Of a DNA stretch of 64,000 nucleotides, positions 1 through 11,572 are shown piece by piece (the first letter of the stretch is position 1; each line of letters begins with the position of its first letter). The translations under genes were made by a program, and so were the position numbers. This DNA is from Pegoplata infirma (taxonomy: Eukaryota > Arthropoda > Insecta > Diptera > Anthomyiidae). Below the pieces are notes generated by a model that was given only the letters and a program-made list of their open reading frames with translations, was not told the DNA's origin and ran no database searches. The stretch spans positions 2,976,001 to 3,040,000 of the forward strand of contig OY992538.1 in NCBI GenBank assembly GCA_963921195.1. The letters are read 5' to 3'.

Positions 1-598
1 AATGCCTATTTTTAACTTATCAGTGGACTTCAAAAAGTCTGGAAAATATATTATTTAATTTACCCCCTTTTTCCGTTCCTTACACCGAATAATCCATGTC
101 CGTGTGGATCTGATGTTACGTACTACTTATATACATGCCAAAATCACAATTTTACCATAATTCATATAATTTTTTCGTCCAAAGTTTAAGAATTTTAAAT
201 CCGACAACTTTAGATATGCTCCATCTTCAATACTATTAACTTGGTAATTTTCAGCTTCATAGCTCGTTTGGGCAATGTTTAAAAAGCACAGTTTTTAAAT
301 CTGACTACTTCAGGATATGATTGCCAGGACTACATGCTATCAGCACCCTTGCTCAATTGAGGACTTTTAAAACAGCTAAAATGTTAAAAAACTGTGTTGA
401 AAAAAATCGGCCTATGTTAGGATCTAGCCCCCATACAAACATCCCCTTTAAATTTGGCAAACATTTCTCTTAAAACCGTTTTATAATAAGTATGCTTTCG
501 AAATTAAGCAGGTAAAAGCATTTAAAAATAATCATTGCAAATTTTACAGAAAACGGACCAGTTTTACTTGTATTCCCCAGGGATCCAATCAGTCCATA
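1..598. other. AT-rich stretch, no feature seen
   Basis: No coding potential, repeat or terminal structure that I can support. Probably intronic or intergenic. Confidence 0.5.
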
Positions 599-1412
599 TT
601 TGGATTTGAGACCAATTTTTGAGAAATCTTGGTGAAGAGCATAATATGGTCGGTCTTTTCCTACTCATTGTTGGGGGTCGCGAGAAATTTGAAATATTGA
701 AAAGGGGTCGCGATGTAAAAGTTAGTGAGAAGCTTTGGTTTAGATCAATGGTTCCCAACCTTTGAATCTCGCCCCACTGGGGGGCAATTTGAATGCTTCA
801 GGGGGGCAACGATCAAATTTTTAAGGTTTTTTTTTTATTAAATAAACCTAAAAAAATATAATTTTATTTAAATTATTAAGTTGATTGTTGAAAACTTTTT
901 CAAAAGCTTTGGTTAAACGATGATTTTAAGAAAAAGTTTGCTTAACCACGAGTAAATTTTAAGTTTTAAAACAAATTTGAAAAATTTACAAATTTTTCTT
1001 GAGTATAGGGGGGACATTAAATTTTGTTAACTCAAAAGTGGGGCATGGTGCAAAAAAGGTTGGGAACCATTGGTTTAGATGATAGAAATTCAGAAATTGT
1101 CTAAATAACATAAAAAAAATATTTTTTTTACTTAAAAATAAAAAAAAAAAATTAATCGCGAATATCGCTAATACATAAGCTAACTATGAAAAAACGTATA
1201 TTACAATGGGATTTAATGTATATGAACTAGCTTTACCAGATGGAGGTCGTAATTTCAAATCAAATTAAAAATATTTGTATTGATCCAATTATTTCAAGAA
1301 AATAACGATTTTTCGCGACCAAAAAATGTTTTTCGCGAAAAAAAAAATCACTGTATAACGGTTTGTTATGCTAGTTTAACAGACTTGAATGGTTTTAAAT
1401 TTTAAAATGATC
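599..1412. repeat. Tandem duplication, copy 1 (interrupted)
   Basis: First copy of a unit of about 480 bp that recurs directly adjacent at 1413-1892. Without the 327-bp insertion and its 8-bp target duplication it is 479 bp. The copies differ only at a few substitutions and in A-run lengths, so the duplication is recent. The unit carries several TCGCGA-containing words but no open frame. Confidence 0.95.
746..1072. mobile_element. hAT-type MITE, 327 bp
   Basis: Inverted ends CAATGGTTCCCAACCTTT and AAAGGTTGGGAACCATTG, flanked by the 8-bp direct repeat GTTTAGAT (738-745 and 1073-1080). The second copy of the surrounding duplication holds the uninterrupted site (GTTTAGAT at 1552-1559). An 8-bp target duplication is typical of hAT transposons. 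No transposase is present. A relative lies at 20675-20992. Confidence 0.92.
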
Positions 1413-1892
1413 TTTGGATTTGAGACCAATTTTTGAGAAATCTTGGTGAAGAGCATAATATGGTCGGTCTTTTCCTACTCATTGTTGGGGGTCGCGAGAA
1501 ATTTGAAATATTGAAAAGGGGTCGCGATGCAAAAGTTAGTGAGAAGCTTTGGTTTAGATGATAAAAATTCAGAAATTGTCTAAATAACATAAAAAAAATA
1601 TTTTTTTTACTTAAAAATAAAAAAAAAAATTAATCGCGAATATCGCTAATACATAAGCTAACTATGAAAAAACGTATATTACAATGGGATTTAATGTATA
1701 TGAACTAGCTTTACCAGATGGAGGTCGTAATTTCAAATCAAATTAAAAATATTTGTATTGATCCAATTATTTCAAGAAAATAACGATTTTTCGCGACCAA
1801 AAAATGTTTTTCGCGAAAAAAAAAAAATCACTGTATAACGGTTTGTTATGCTAGTTTAACAGACTTGAATGGTTTTAAATTTTAAAATGATC
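1413..1892. repeat. Tandem duplication, copy 2 (intact, 480 bp)
   Basis: Uninterrupted unit matching copy 1. The stretch just downstream (about 1893-2040) aligns loosely with the middle of the unit (similar ATCGCGAATA, GCTAACT and CTTTACCAG words), suggesting an older, diverged third unit. Confidence 0.95.
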
Positions 1893-2399
1893 GCAGAAAT
1901 TTAAAAATGTCGTTTTTATTGTACTTGAGCAATAAAATTTTAAATCGCAAATACGAGCGCTAACTTCGAAAAACGGCTAGCACCATTTAATTCAGCGTAC
2001 TCGAATCAACTTTACCAGTAGAATGCCAAGCTTGTTAAAAAAAAAGTGTCAAATTCGAGCCTAGTGTTTTTATTAGCTGATCATTGTTATAGTTGGTCAA
2101 ATATTGTTTGAGATATCGCAATTTAAAATTTGACAAAAAGGGAGTGCTTTTTCTACTGTCAAAAAATTAAAAAAAAAATCTTAAACATTTTTTTATCCTT
2201 TATTAGGCTTGAGACAAACTTTCGTTTAAAATTTATGATAAATCAGACCATCTTAATCTCTGGCGCCTTTGATCAGAATTTTAGTTTTTTAGAAAATGTT
2301 CACCAAAAATTCTAAATTTTGATCGAAGCGCGCCATGGCACAGTGCCACATTTGGCCAATCTAGGAAGACAAAAATATAATTTTATTTATATTGAATTC
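1893..2399. other. Diverged repeat remnant, otherwise empty
   Basis: The first 150 bases look like a diverged third unit of the preceding tandem repeat. The rest is AT-rich with no supported feature. Confidence 0.4.
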
Positions 2400-3011
2400 G
2401 GAAATAACATTATGAAAAATGTAGGTGGCTGGTTAAAGGCCACTCCCACTTTTTAAAAAGCTTAAAACTTTGGTTATAGCTTCTTTAAATTTGGTTTACA
2501 TACTCTCAATGACTGTGGAAATAATATTAAGAAAAGAGAGTCAGTCAGACAACTGGAACAACAACAGAACCCGTTCTGAAATTTCCCATTTTTTAAAAAG
2601 TCAATTTGTCAAAAATCCGGCCACTTTCCTTTGTCTTATTTAATTATTTTTTTAAAGTTTAGATGTTTGTCTATTCACAAAAAAAAAAAAAAAAAATTTC
2701 GAGAAATTTTCAATTGAATGTTAAATTTCGTAACAATTTTGAAATTTGCTTGTATTTTCTTGTTTTAACTTAGCGGATGAGTATTAAATATCTGCATAAA
2801 TGTTACTCATACTCAACCTGACCAAACATCCCGCTTTTGGCGGGACTATCCTGCTTTTTAAAGTCTCATCCAGCCTTAATTTTGAACAAAATTAAGGCTT
2901 TATCCCGCTTTTTGACTTTTGCAATAGGAAAGTACAATTTATAATTTTTCAAATAATATTTTGATTATTCTGTAGATTTCTTTATATTTTTGATCATATA
3001 AATATGGCACA

Positions 3012-3325
3012 CTCAAAAAACAACCTTGTAAAATTACTAGAAAAGTTTGTAACTTTTTTTTGCTACCTTCTATTTGACAAAAATTTATTGTTATTTTACA
3101 AGCTTTTTACCAATAATTTTGTAATTTTACAAGCTTTTTACCAATAAATTTGTAAATTAACATTTTTTGACGCAATAAAACTTAAAAGGGTGTTTCGTGA
3201 TTTCACTAGATTTTTTGCTACCTCCTATTTTACGAGAATTCCTAGTAAAAATTACGACCTTTTTTGTAATTTTACAAGGTTTTTATTGTAAATTTACAAC
3301 TTGTTTTTTGGAAAAATTAAACTTA
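3012..3325 (-). mobile_element. TA-CACTC MITE fragment (TTTTACAAG subfamily)
   Basis: Begins CACTCAAAAAACAACCTTGT and continues with TTGCTACCTCCTATTTTACG and repeated TTTTACAAGC words. These are shared, in the other orientation, with copies at 17171, 25472 and 44556. The far end is missing. Confidence 0.75.
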
Positions 3326-3649
3326 CAAGAAATTCTTATTTTCTAGAAACATCAAATTTTCAGAGAGCAATTAATTTTTGTAGAAAAAATTAAATATTTA
3401 GCGCTTTGCTCAATTTTACCATGTTTGACCACTCCCATCTCGCTCATTTGTCCGAAAAGCTAAAACGTTTGTTTTACCAGTACCCTTTTAACCATTAGGG
3501 CACACTGGGCACGTGCCCAGGTTCCCCGACCTAAGGGGGCCCGAAATGCCAATAAATTCGTTTATACGAAAATGTAGCAACATTTTTTTAAATTTGTTTT
3601 TAAAGAAAATTTCACATTTTCTTTTAGGAAAATTCTCAGAATCAAACAG

Positions 3650-5045
3650 ATATACATCTGAGACTTTTTCTATAAGAGAAATTTGTCCTAAATCAAAAGA
3701 AAAAGTCTCAGATTCTAAGACATTTTTCGTATAGATAAAATTTTTCGTATAGAAAAAATCACAGATTCTGAGGCATTTTTCGTATAGAAGTAGTCTGAGA
3801 TTCTGTGACAATTTTCGTACAGATAACATTTTTAGTATAGAAAAAGTCATAGATTAGTATGGAAAAAAGTATCAAATTCTGAGACGATTTCGAATAGAAA
3901 AAGCCTTAGATTCTAAAACATGTTTCGTATAGCGAAAGTCTCAGATTCTGAGACATGTTTCGTATAGAAAAGTCTCATATCGTCGCTGCGCCTAAAAATG
4001 GAGTCATGTGTTTTGGGGCAAGTGTTCAGGAGAGCAAAAAAACTGTTTATTTTCGTCCTTTCGTGATTTTTTTTTAAAGTTTGTTCTATAAAAAATTCTT
4101 GTACCGATATGCTATCCACATACTACAAAAAAAGTATGAAACATTTAACGGTTTTCCAGTGGTGCAGAAATTTTCAAAAAACATACACATAACTCCTTTT
4201 TTAAGTACTTTTTGGAACAAAATTTAAATAAAATGGAAATATTTTTTACACATAACTCCTTTTGTTTATGAAACCATTCTTATTGTTAATTTCTTTTCGA
4301 GAGGGACAAAGACTAAATAAAGTTTGTTGGTGGTTTAAAGCGACATAAGTTAGACAAGGTCTTTGAAATTTTGATATTATAAAGCTCTTCATTAAACAGT
4401 GAACAACAGATTTTTCGAAAAACTGGTCATATTTTTTGTTTTTTCTTGTAACTATTTAAGAGCTTCGACATAAATTGACATTTGTGAAAGATTCTGTACT
4501 TTAGATGCTAAAATTTTCCGCCGTCGAATGATTTAACTGCTTTCACAAGGCTTGATTACCTGCCATTTAGGATTTAGACAACAGCATGAAAATATGCAAG
4601 TATTTTCCAGAAATCTTGACAAATTCATTCAAAATACTTAGATGCTATGTGTGAACCTCATATTACTAAAATAGTAGTCTATTTTGTCTCGTTCTGTTAC
4701 TTTTTTATCAAAAAAAGTTATGTGTAGCTTAACACATAACTCCTTTTCAGACCTATTTTTAGTATGACGAACACATAGCTCCTTTTACTAACTTTTGATC
4801 CAATCAAGATATCAAAAAACGGTTTAGTGAGTAAACGTATGACCAATATGGGATAAAGATGTAATAAAAAAAAATTAAAAAACTACACATGACTCCATTT
4901 TTAGGCGCAGCGACGATATGCTGAGACGTTTTTCGTGTAGACAAAGTATCAGATTCTGAGACATTTTTCATATCGAAAAAGTTTCAGATTCTAAGACATT
5001 TTCTAAGACATTCTAAGACAAGTTTCAGATTCTGAGTCTCAAAAA
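3650..5045. repeat. Dyad minisatellite, split by an insertion
   Basis: Degenerate tandem units of about 35-40 bp built from GTCTCAGATTCTGAGAC (near-perfect palindrome) alternating with TTTTTCGTATAGAAAAA. The array occupies 3650-3980 and 4916-5045 and is interrupted by the TIR element at 3981-4915. A second array of the same family lies at 12640-13315. Confidence 0.85.
3981..4915. mobile_element. 935-bp TIR element, 4-bp ATAT duplication
   Basis: Ends are CGTCGCTGCGCCTAAAAATG and its exact complement; the match extends for about 31 bp. It is flanked by ATAT on both sides. Removing it and one ATAT restores a repeat unit of normal length in the surrounding minisatellite. Inside, the word ACACATAACTCCTTTT or a close variant recurs near both ends (about 4186, 4252, 4731, 4770, plus end-proximal variants), as expected of subterminal transposase-binding repeats. 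No transposase ORF. Superfamily uncertain; a 4-bp duplication fits Sola or Chapaev. Confidence 0.85.
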
Positions 5046-5394
5046 CACTTGGTCAGGTTAGCTTTGGTACAAATACGCTATGTTGAAATAAGAAAATACA
5101 CGCAAATTAAAAAAATAGTTATGAAATTGAATATTTAAATGCGATTTTCTCAAAACAATTAGGGTAATTTTGTCAACTGGTTGTCTACTTTATTCTAATT
5201 CAAGACAAAAATTCATATTGCACAGTGTTAATTGACTTCATAACACAAAAATTTAATTTAACGTCACATTTCGAAATTTATTTTTTTTTTTATTTTCATC
5301 CCACTTCATTAAATATATTAACATGCCAAGTAAGTACCATGTATAATAATGTACATGGTAGTATGTGTGTACGTATGGTTAATATTTAAATTAC

Positions 5395-5514
5395 CTTTAT
5401 ACCAAAATATATTGCCCAGCTCATGGGGACCCTGCATAATTTTGCAAGTTAAATTTATATCACTGCCACTTTTAACATACAAATCTGTTGGACCAATTAT
5501 AGTTGCTTTGAGTT
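5395..5514 (-). CDS. Internal exon of a dpr-family Ig-domain gene
   Basis: This 120-nt internal exon encodes about 40 residues of a second immunoglobulin domain, including the segments IIGPTDLYVKSGSDINLTC and MQGPHELGNIFWYKG. These give the B-strand cysteine and the C-strand tryptophan that form the Ig core. The wording is characteristic of insect dpr cell-surface proteins, which bind DIP partners and specify synaptic connections. A minus-strand acceptor (ACAG before AACTC) and donor (AAAG then GTAATT) bound it, both in phase 1, so the exon can be read through in frame. Neighbouring exons were not found in the window, so both flanking introns are long and packed with repeats. The residues after the donor in the open frame are intronic. 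The family call is strong. Which paralogue it is (dpr6, 8, 10, 21 or another) cannot be settled from one exon. Confidence 0.9.
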
Positions 5515-6656
5515 CTGTAAAAAAATACAAGAAGAAAAAAAAATTAATGTTAATAATTTTAGAATATAAGCTTCAAGGTTTAAATTAATAAAAATACAAA
5601 AAATAATAAATTTATCTCTAGCATTTTTTTGTTAATAAAACAAAGTTATGCAACACCTTTTCATCCATTTAGTTCCCATCAGTGTATTTCAAAATTTTAT
5701 TCAAATTGCCACCAAATTTTTACCTTGAGCTTGAAAGTTTTTGTGTGTTTTATAAAATTTTTGACATATTTTGTTTTTAAGCATACATATGTTTAAAATT
5801 CCAACAAGGTTTACTTTATAAGCCGATTTTTATTGAATTTTTAAGGGGGGAAAACATACATAAACCCTTTAAAATATTTCTTAATGTAAATTCTTCTGTT
5901 AACTTAAAATAAGAAAATTGTTGAAAAGAAAAAATAAAAATAATTTTTATTTGGCATAACCGAATTGTTGTTCACTCTTTACATATTGCATACATTTTAC
6001 AAAAAAGTTTTGCTTAAGATTAAAATTTTTACAATATAGCAATATTTTTCCAAATAAGAAAGTTTTAAAAGAACTATTTCGATTGTATATTTTGATGAAA
6101 CAAACGCTATGACCAACTTATAATGCTTATCGTTTTTTTTTTTTTTGTAAGTTCCAAAAAAAACATATTCAATTTAAGGATTGTTGTTAATAAGAAAATT
6201 TCATCACATAAAGAAATTCAATATTTTGATAAGGGTTCAATTTTTAAACATAAGTTTTTTGTTTTCAAGAACATAAAAAAATGTGTGCAAAATTCCATGA
6301 AAAGTTCATAATAAAGTCATCGAATAACAGTTTGAAAAAATAACAATGGATACCATGCATTATTAAGATAATTCTCAGACATAATTGAATCTTTAATATG
6401 AAAAGTAGTATGAATACATTTCATATTTAAAAAAGTTTAAACTAATTTTAGGTGCATTGAAAAACTGATCCACAGAAAAACAAGTATTAATTTTTTTGTA
6501 TTTAAGAAATTTTTGAGTAAAAAATTACTTAATTTTGCACTAGAAAATGAGTTAATAGTACTAATATTAAATAACCTGTTATTAAAAACTAGCCGACTTA
6601 CACTCAAAATAATAACTCTATTAAATTACAGAAAAACTCTGCTAATTTAACAGTGT
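5515..6656. other. Intron upstream of the dpr exon
   Basis: AT-rich intronic sequence starting with the polypyrimidine tract and CAG acceptor of the exon (minus strand). No further exon seen. The last 200 bases contain AAAACTCTGTAAAA-like words that resume after 8018, so the two elements at 6658-8016 appear to interrupt one older repeat. Confidence 0.5.
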
Positions 6657-6657
6657 A

Positions 6658-7099
6658 CACTAGGGATATAACCATTTGCATATTTTTGAAAATATCAAAA
6701 AGGGCCTATCATAGTGAGAAAGTACATAGAAAATCAATAAGAAATGCGTCCTCTTTTTTTCGCGAATGTTAAAAAAGGTTCGGCACCGATCGCGATGAAG
6801 TTTTTGCTAATATTTTTTTTCAAATATTCATTCAACCCATGTTTCAAATGTTGAAAATCATACTGCTAATTTTTTCTTGTTTTATTTTTGTTGTAAAACG
6901 ACGAAATAACAAAATAACGTTGAAAGGGACGGATTCCCACCATAAAATATACAAAAATTAAAATTTGAGGTGTTTTTGAAATTGCAAACGGTGCTGAAGG
7001 TTTTTGGACCAAAATGACCTCGTATAACGTTTTTTTGTTATCAGTATAACATTGCCCATACCGTTATGATAGGTTCTTATTTTGGTTATACCCCTAGTG
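6658..7099. mobile_element. TA-site MITE, CACTAGGG ends
   Basis: Ends CACTAGGGATATAACCA and TGGTTATACCCCTAGTG are inverted, with TA on each side (6656-6657 and 7100-7101). This organisation fits a Tc1/mariner-type non-autonomous element. It abuts the next element and shares its right-hand TA with it. No ORF. Confidence 0.85.
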
Positions 7100-7101
7100 T
7101 A

Positions 7102-8016
7102 CACTAGACTGGGTCGACCATAAAGGAGAAAAAAAAGTTCCCATTGTGCGGGCTTTATTTTAAAGCTTACCTCGAAAAAGTTGCATAGCCAAAATATTAG
7201 ATTTTTAGGTCGCGATTTGGTACCGCCGAAATCGTTTTTTGTTCATAGCTTTGTCATTTGATGTCCGATCGTTGTAAAAAAAAATTTGTTAGAAAGTCCT
7301 CAGCGAGTACTAAATTTGACCCATATCTGGTTTTGACCTCTGAGGTCATCTTCGTGTTATAAGTGTTAGTTTCTCAGCTTTCTACCGTCTTAAATGATTT
7401 TTATTTTTCCATTAAATTATAGCACTAAGAAAATCATAAAATCCTTCCCTTGGAAGTATCCAGTTAAATTAATTAACAAAAAAGTTACATTTGATTTAAG
7501 ATTTTCATATACAATATAAAGAAAATTAGAAAAAACACTTGTTATTATGCCTTTAAACTATATTTAATTTTTTTAGTTTGTATTTAAATACATACGAACA
7601 AGTGTTTTAAATCTTTTTCTATGGAAATTTAAAATTGAATGTAACTTTTTTGTTAATTAATTTAAGAGGGTACTTCTAAGGGAAGAATTTCATGAATTAT
7701 TTAATGCTATAATTTAATGGAAAAATAAAGATCATTTAGGTGGGTAGAAAGCTGAGAAACTAACACTTATAACACGAAGATGACCTCAGAGGTCAAAACC
7801 AGATATGGGTCAAATTTAGTACTCGCTGAGGACTTTCTAACAAATTTTTTTTTACAACGATCGGACATCAAATGACAAAGCTATGAACAAAAAACGATTT
7901 CGGCGGTACCAAATCGCGACCTAAAAATCTAATATTTTGGCTATGGAACTTTTTCGAGGTAAGCTTTAAAATAAAGCCCGCACAATGGGAACTTTTTTTT
8001 TCGACCCGGTCTAGTG
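7102..8016. mobile_element. Near-perfect foldback element, 915 bp
   Basis: Ends CACTAGACTGGGTCGAC and TCGACCCGGTCTAGTG; TA duplications at 7100-7101 and 8017-8018. The two arms (about 430 bp each, meeting near 7560) are almost identical inverted copies, sharing blocks such as GGTACCGCCGAAATCG and GACCTCTGAGGTCATCTTCG. The high arm identity suggests a young element or ongoing arm conversion. Non-coding. Confidence 0.93.
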
Positions 8017-8018
8017 TA

Positions 8019-8221
8019 CACCATACTTTTCCAACTAGCAACATAACTTGGTAATTTTACTATAAAACTCTGTAAAATCATTTTGACAAAAAAAATAGTT
8101 AATTTACAGGATTAATAGTAAAATATTGGCCTTTTGACAAAAAGAAAACTCTGTAATTTTACTTTAAAACTATGTAAAATGATTGGGGGAAAAAAAATAA
8201 TTTACAGAGTATTTTGTAAAC
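8019..8221. repeat. TTTTAC-rich degenerate repeat
   Basis: AAACTCTGTAAAAT-type words continuing those before 6656, forming the right part of an older repeat split by the two TA-site elements. Confidence 0.4.
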
Positions 8222-8223
8222 TA

Positions 8224-9907
8224 CACTCAAAAAAAAAAGTTTGTAAAATGACATAAAATCCCCGTGATTTTACGGGACAGGTTTTGTAAAATATGTACTA
8301 AATCAATTTACAATAATTTGTAAATTGATTTAACAAAAGAAAATGTAAGTTTACAATTTTTTTTGTAAAATATCATCTTCGAGGTGAATATTTTTTTTTG
8401 TAAATTTGCAAAAAATTTGGTAAATTTACAAAACAAAATTGTAAACTTACAGAAAAAGGTTGTTATTTTACAAGGAAAAATAGAAAATGAAAAAAAATAA
8501 ATTGTAGATTAACAAATTATTTGGTTAAACTACTGTTTTTTATGCAAAAAACTTGTATATTTACAATAAAAAGTGGTAAATTTACAATTTTTATTGTATA
8601 TGTTCCATTTTTTCTTATTTTTTTGGCGTAAAAACAGTAGTTTAACCATAAAATTTGTAAATTTACAATATTGTTTTTGTATTTTCTATTTCATTGTTGT
8701 AAAATTACAACTTTTTTCGTAAGTATACAATTTTGTTTTTTAAATTTTCATATTTGTTTTGTAAATTTACAAAAAAAATTGGTTTATTTACATATTGGTT
8801 TTGTAAATTTAAAGGTTTTTTCCATTGGTGCATCTTATTTTTCCTTCTTCGGCAGCTGGAGTAGCACTTCAACAACCTGAAAAGATTTTTTTTTACTTGA
8901 GCACTTTTAACAATCTTTTTAATGTATAACACTGCACTTTTTTATTTTTTTTTCGACATTTCGTTTTTCTTAAGTAGAACATATGAGAATTGCGAAGGAG
9001 GCTACACAAGAAATTTCTTATATTTTCAGGAAAAATTAGTCAAAAAAATAACAATTTTTTTTTTGAATTTTTAATTATTTTCACAAGTATTTTTAAAAAA
9101 TCGGAAAAAAAATTTTGGATATTGTAGATTGGATGTTTAAGTACCAGTTAAAATAAGAAAAATTTGATTTTTAATAATTGGCAGCTTTCTATTGACATTT
9201 TAGGTACCAAATTTAAAAAAAAATACCAAAAAAATATGGTAAAATCACCAAAAAAAATGGTAAAAATACAAAAAAAAACTAGAACAATTATATAGTAGAA
9301 ACACATAAAAATTGTGGTATTTTACTTAACGCAAATTACAAAAAAAAATGGTGTAAAAATTATTTATAAAAAATTATTTTTAGCGAAATTTTTTACTCCA
9401 AAACGCAAAAAAAAATCTGAACTTAGAAAATTTTTGCGTGTCCTATTGTTGAATAATTATTTTTTTTTTGTAAAACAACATTAATTCTAGTAATAAAATA
9501 AGTTTTGTAAAATTATATTGGAATTTTGTACTTTTCAATACATACATTTCAAACTGAAAACCTTGTAAACGATCTGAAAAAAAAAAATGTTTGTAATAAA
9601 ACATTTTTTTGGTAAAAAGACTAAATAACATCAAGTAAAATTATGTTGTACAATTACAGTTTTCTTGTGTAAAAAAACTAAACACATTGTAATATTTTTT
9701 TAATTTGTAAAATAATTCACTTTTTTGTAAATTTACCTAAAAAAATTGTAAAATAAATTTACCAACATATAATAGTAAAATTACAAAGCAAACTGTAGTT
9801 TTCGTTTTATTAAATATACAACAATTTTTGTAAAAAGACAAAAATATTAGTAAAATAGAATTACAAGACCTTTTACTTGTAAATTTACAAACTTTTTTTT
9901 TTGAGTG
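8224..9907. mobile_element. TA-CACTC element, 1.7 kb, GTAAATTTAC-rich
   Basis: Ends CACTCAAAAAAAAAAGTTTG and CAAACTTTTTTTTTTGAGTG, flanked by TA (8222-8223, 9908-9909). The core is a degenerate mesh of GTAAATTTACAA words with no open frame of note. It shares only the termini with the other TA-CACTC subfamilies in the window. Confidence 0.8.
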
Positions 9908-9909
9908 TA

Positions 9910-10373
9910 TTGATTGAATAAAGCACCATTTAGCAAAGAAAAAATCTATAAATTTACATAAATTTGTAAAATACATTTAATGCATCCATCATTTTACATA
10001 AAAAACTCTGTAAGTATACAAATTAAGTTAAATGCATGTTATTTTGAAAAAATTTTATAAGATTTCTGGAAAGTTTTTTTTTTGTGTTTTTTAGACAAAT
10101 TTTTTTTGGTACTTTTCTTTAAATTTACTCAAAGCAGGATTTTTAAAGAAAACCTTTTTTTAACTATAAGATTTTTTTGATTACATAGTAATAAGTAAAA
10201 ATACAGATAAAAATTAGTTTTTTGGTTACAAAAAAAAAAAAAAAACAAAGTAGTTTTCTTAATTCTGTATTTTAGCAGAAAAGTCTGTTAATTATCTGTA
10301 AAATAATGATTACAACGTTAAAGGTAATATAACAGATGTCACAACAAAATAGAAAGTATTTTAACATGATAAT
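9910..10373. other. AT-rich degenerate repeat, no gene
   Basis: ACTCTGTAAGTATAC and TTTTACATAA words resemble the sequence before 8222. Nothing else supported. Confidence 0.4.
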
Positions 10374-10381
10374 GTTTTTAG

Positions 10382-11413
10382 TAGAGTTTGCAAATAATCG
10401 AGATATCACATAATCGCGATTACGATTAAAAAAATCGCCGTTAATCGCGATTATCGATTAATCGAATTTTTAAATATTTTTTGATTCGAAGTACTTTTTC
10501 ACCATTCACCTAATTTTTAAAAATTTGTTATTCTTTCGAATTTTAATATTTTCAATAATTACACGATAAAAATTTAAAAATCTTAAAATTCGAATGGATA
10601 TCAAATTTTCCAAAATTAGGTGAATGGTAAAAGAGTGCTCCCGAATCGAGCACAATATATTTATGACTGTGATACAAATTTAAGGCCAATCGAATTAAGT
10701 TAACTCGTAGCTGCGATCAAAGTTTTAAATTTTTGAAAATTAAAAAATACGTCTTGCTATGATTATAAAAAAAGGTGAATATAAAAAAAATTAATTTGGT
10801 AAAGCGGGTTTCGAGATATAATTCGAAATAGGCAAAAAAATTTCGGGTTTCAAACGTTCAATTTTTTTTTTTTTTCTTTTAAATCTCATTTTTTTTCCCC
10901 CTTAAGCTTAAGACGAACTTTCATTTCAATTTGAGTCGAATCCGATCATTTGAACCTATGTGTGACGTCTTTCGATAAAAATTTTACATTTTTGGAAAAC
11001 TTTCGAAAACTTCAATAATTCGATCGAAAAGCTTCACGGTTTTAAATAATCCGATTTGGCTTAAATCAAGTTTAAATAACAAATTTATTCAAGTTTTATA
11101 AAAGCATCACTGAAAAAAATATTTCTTTTTTAATTTCTTGAATGTCACATTTGGAAATTCTTTGACATGCGATATCTCGAAAACCGTTCGATCGATTTAA
11201 GAATATTTTTGTTAGTCGTAGCCAAAATCAATAAAATATATCGTAAATTATTTATATTTTTAAACTGTTTTCAAAATTTTTTTGGAGGAAAGTTTTCATA
11301 TTATGTATTAAATTCGTTATCAAAACAATAAATTTCATAGAAAATGATTAATCGTAATCGCATGATTTTTTTTGCCGATTACGATTACTATTTTAATCGT
11401 TTTGCAAGCTCTA
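10382..11413. mobile_element. hAT-type MITE, 1032 bp, ATCGCGAT-rich ends
   Basis: Ends TAGAGTTTGCAAATAATCGA and (complement) TAGAGCTTGCAAAACGATTA, with the perfect 8-bp duplication GTTTTTAG at 10374-10381 and 11414-11421. Both ends contain clustered TAATCGCGATTA dyads. No transposase. A related end lies at 51323-51415. Confidence 0.92.
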
Positions 11414-11572
11414 GTTTTTAGGCTGGTGTCTAATTTTAAAAAAGTTGCAGGACGCCACCTCAGTTTGACTATATACTTAAGCTAACAATTAACGATAAGA
11501 AAACAAGAATTACTATTTTCATTTTCTTAAAACCAAAAATTGTAATAACTTGGGTTTGTAACTTGGATAATA

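Larger units (their letters stand above)
2814..5058. mobile_element. Insertion with 11-bp inverted ends
   Basis: Bounded by AACCTGACCAA and TTGGTCAGGTT in inverted orientation and splitting the foldback at its centre. The left end reads on into ATCCCGCTTTTGGCGGGA, itself a palindrome. No transposase. Inside are a MITE fragment, a dyad minisatellite and another TIR element. I could not define a target duplication, so the superfamily is open. Confidence 0.6.
2400..5155. mobile_element. Foldback element (GGCCGG family), interrupted
   Basis: The left arm (about 2540-2813) carries the words AACCCGTTCTGAAAT, ATCCGGCCAC and TTTGCTTGTATTTTCTTG, shared with the foldbacks at 34345-35393 and 38235-39570. 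The short matching right arm resumes at about 5059-5150. The 2814-5058 segment sits at the palindrome centre. The outer right arm appears truncated. Confidence 0.65.

Noticed and set aside
3488..3850. 120-codon minus-strand open frame
   Set aside because: Runs through the dyad minisatellite; repetitive residues follow the repeat unit.
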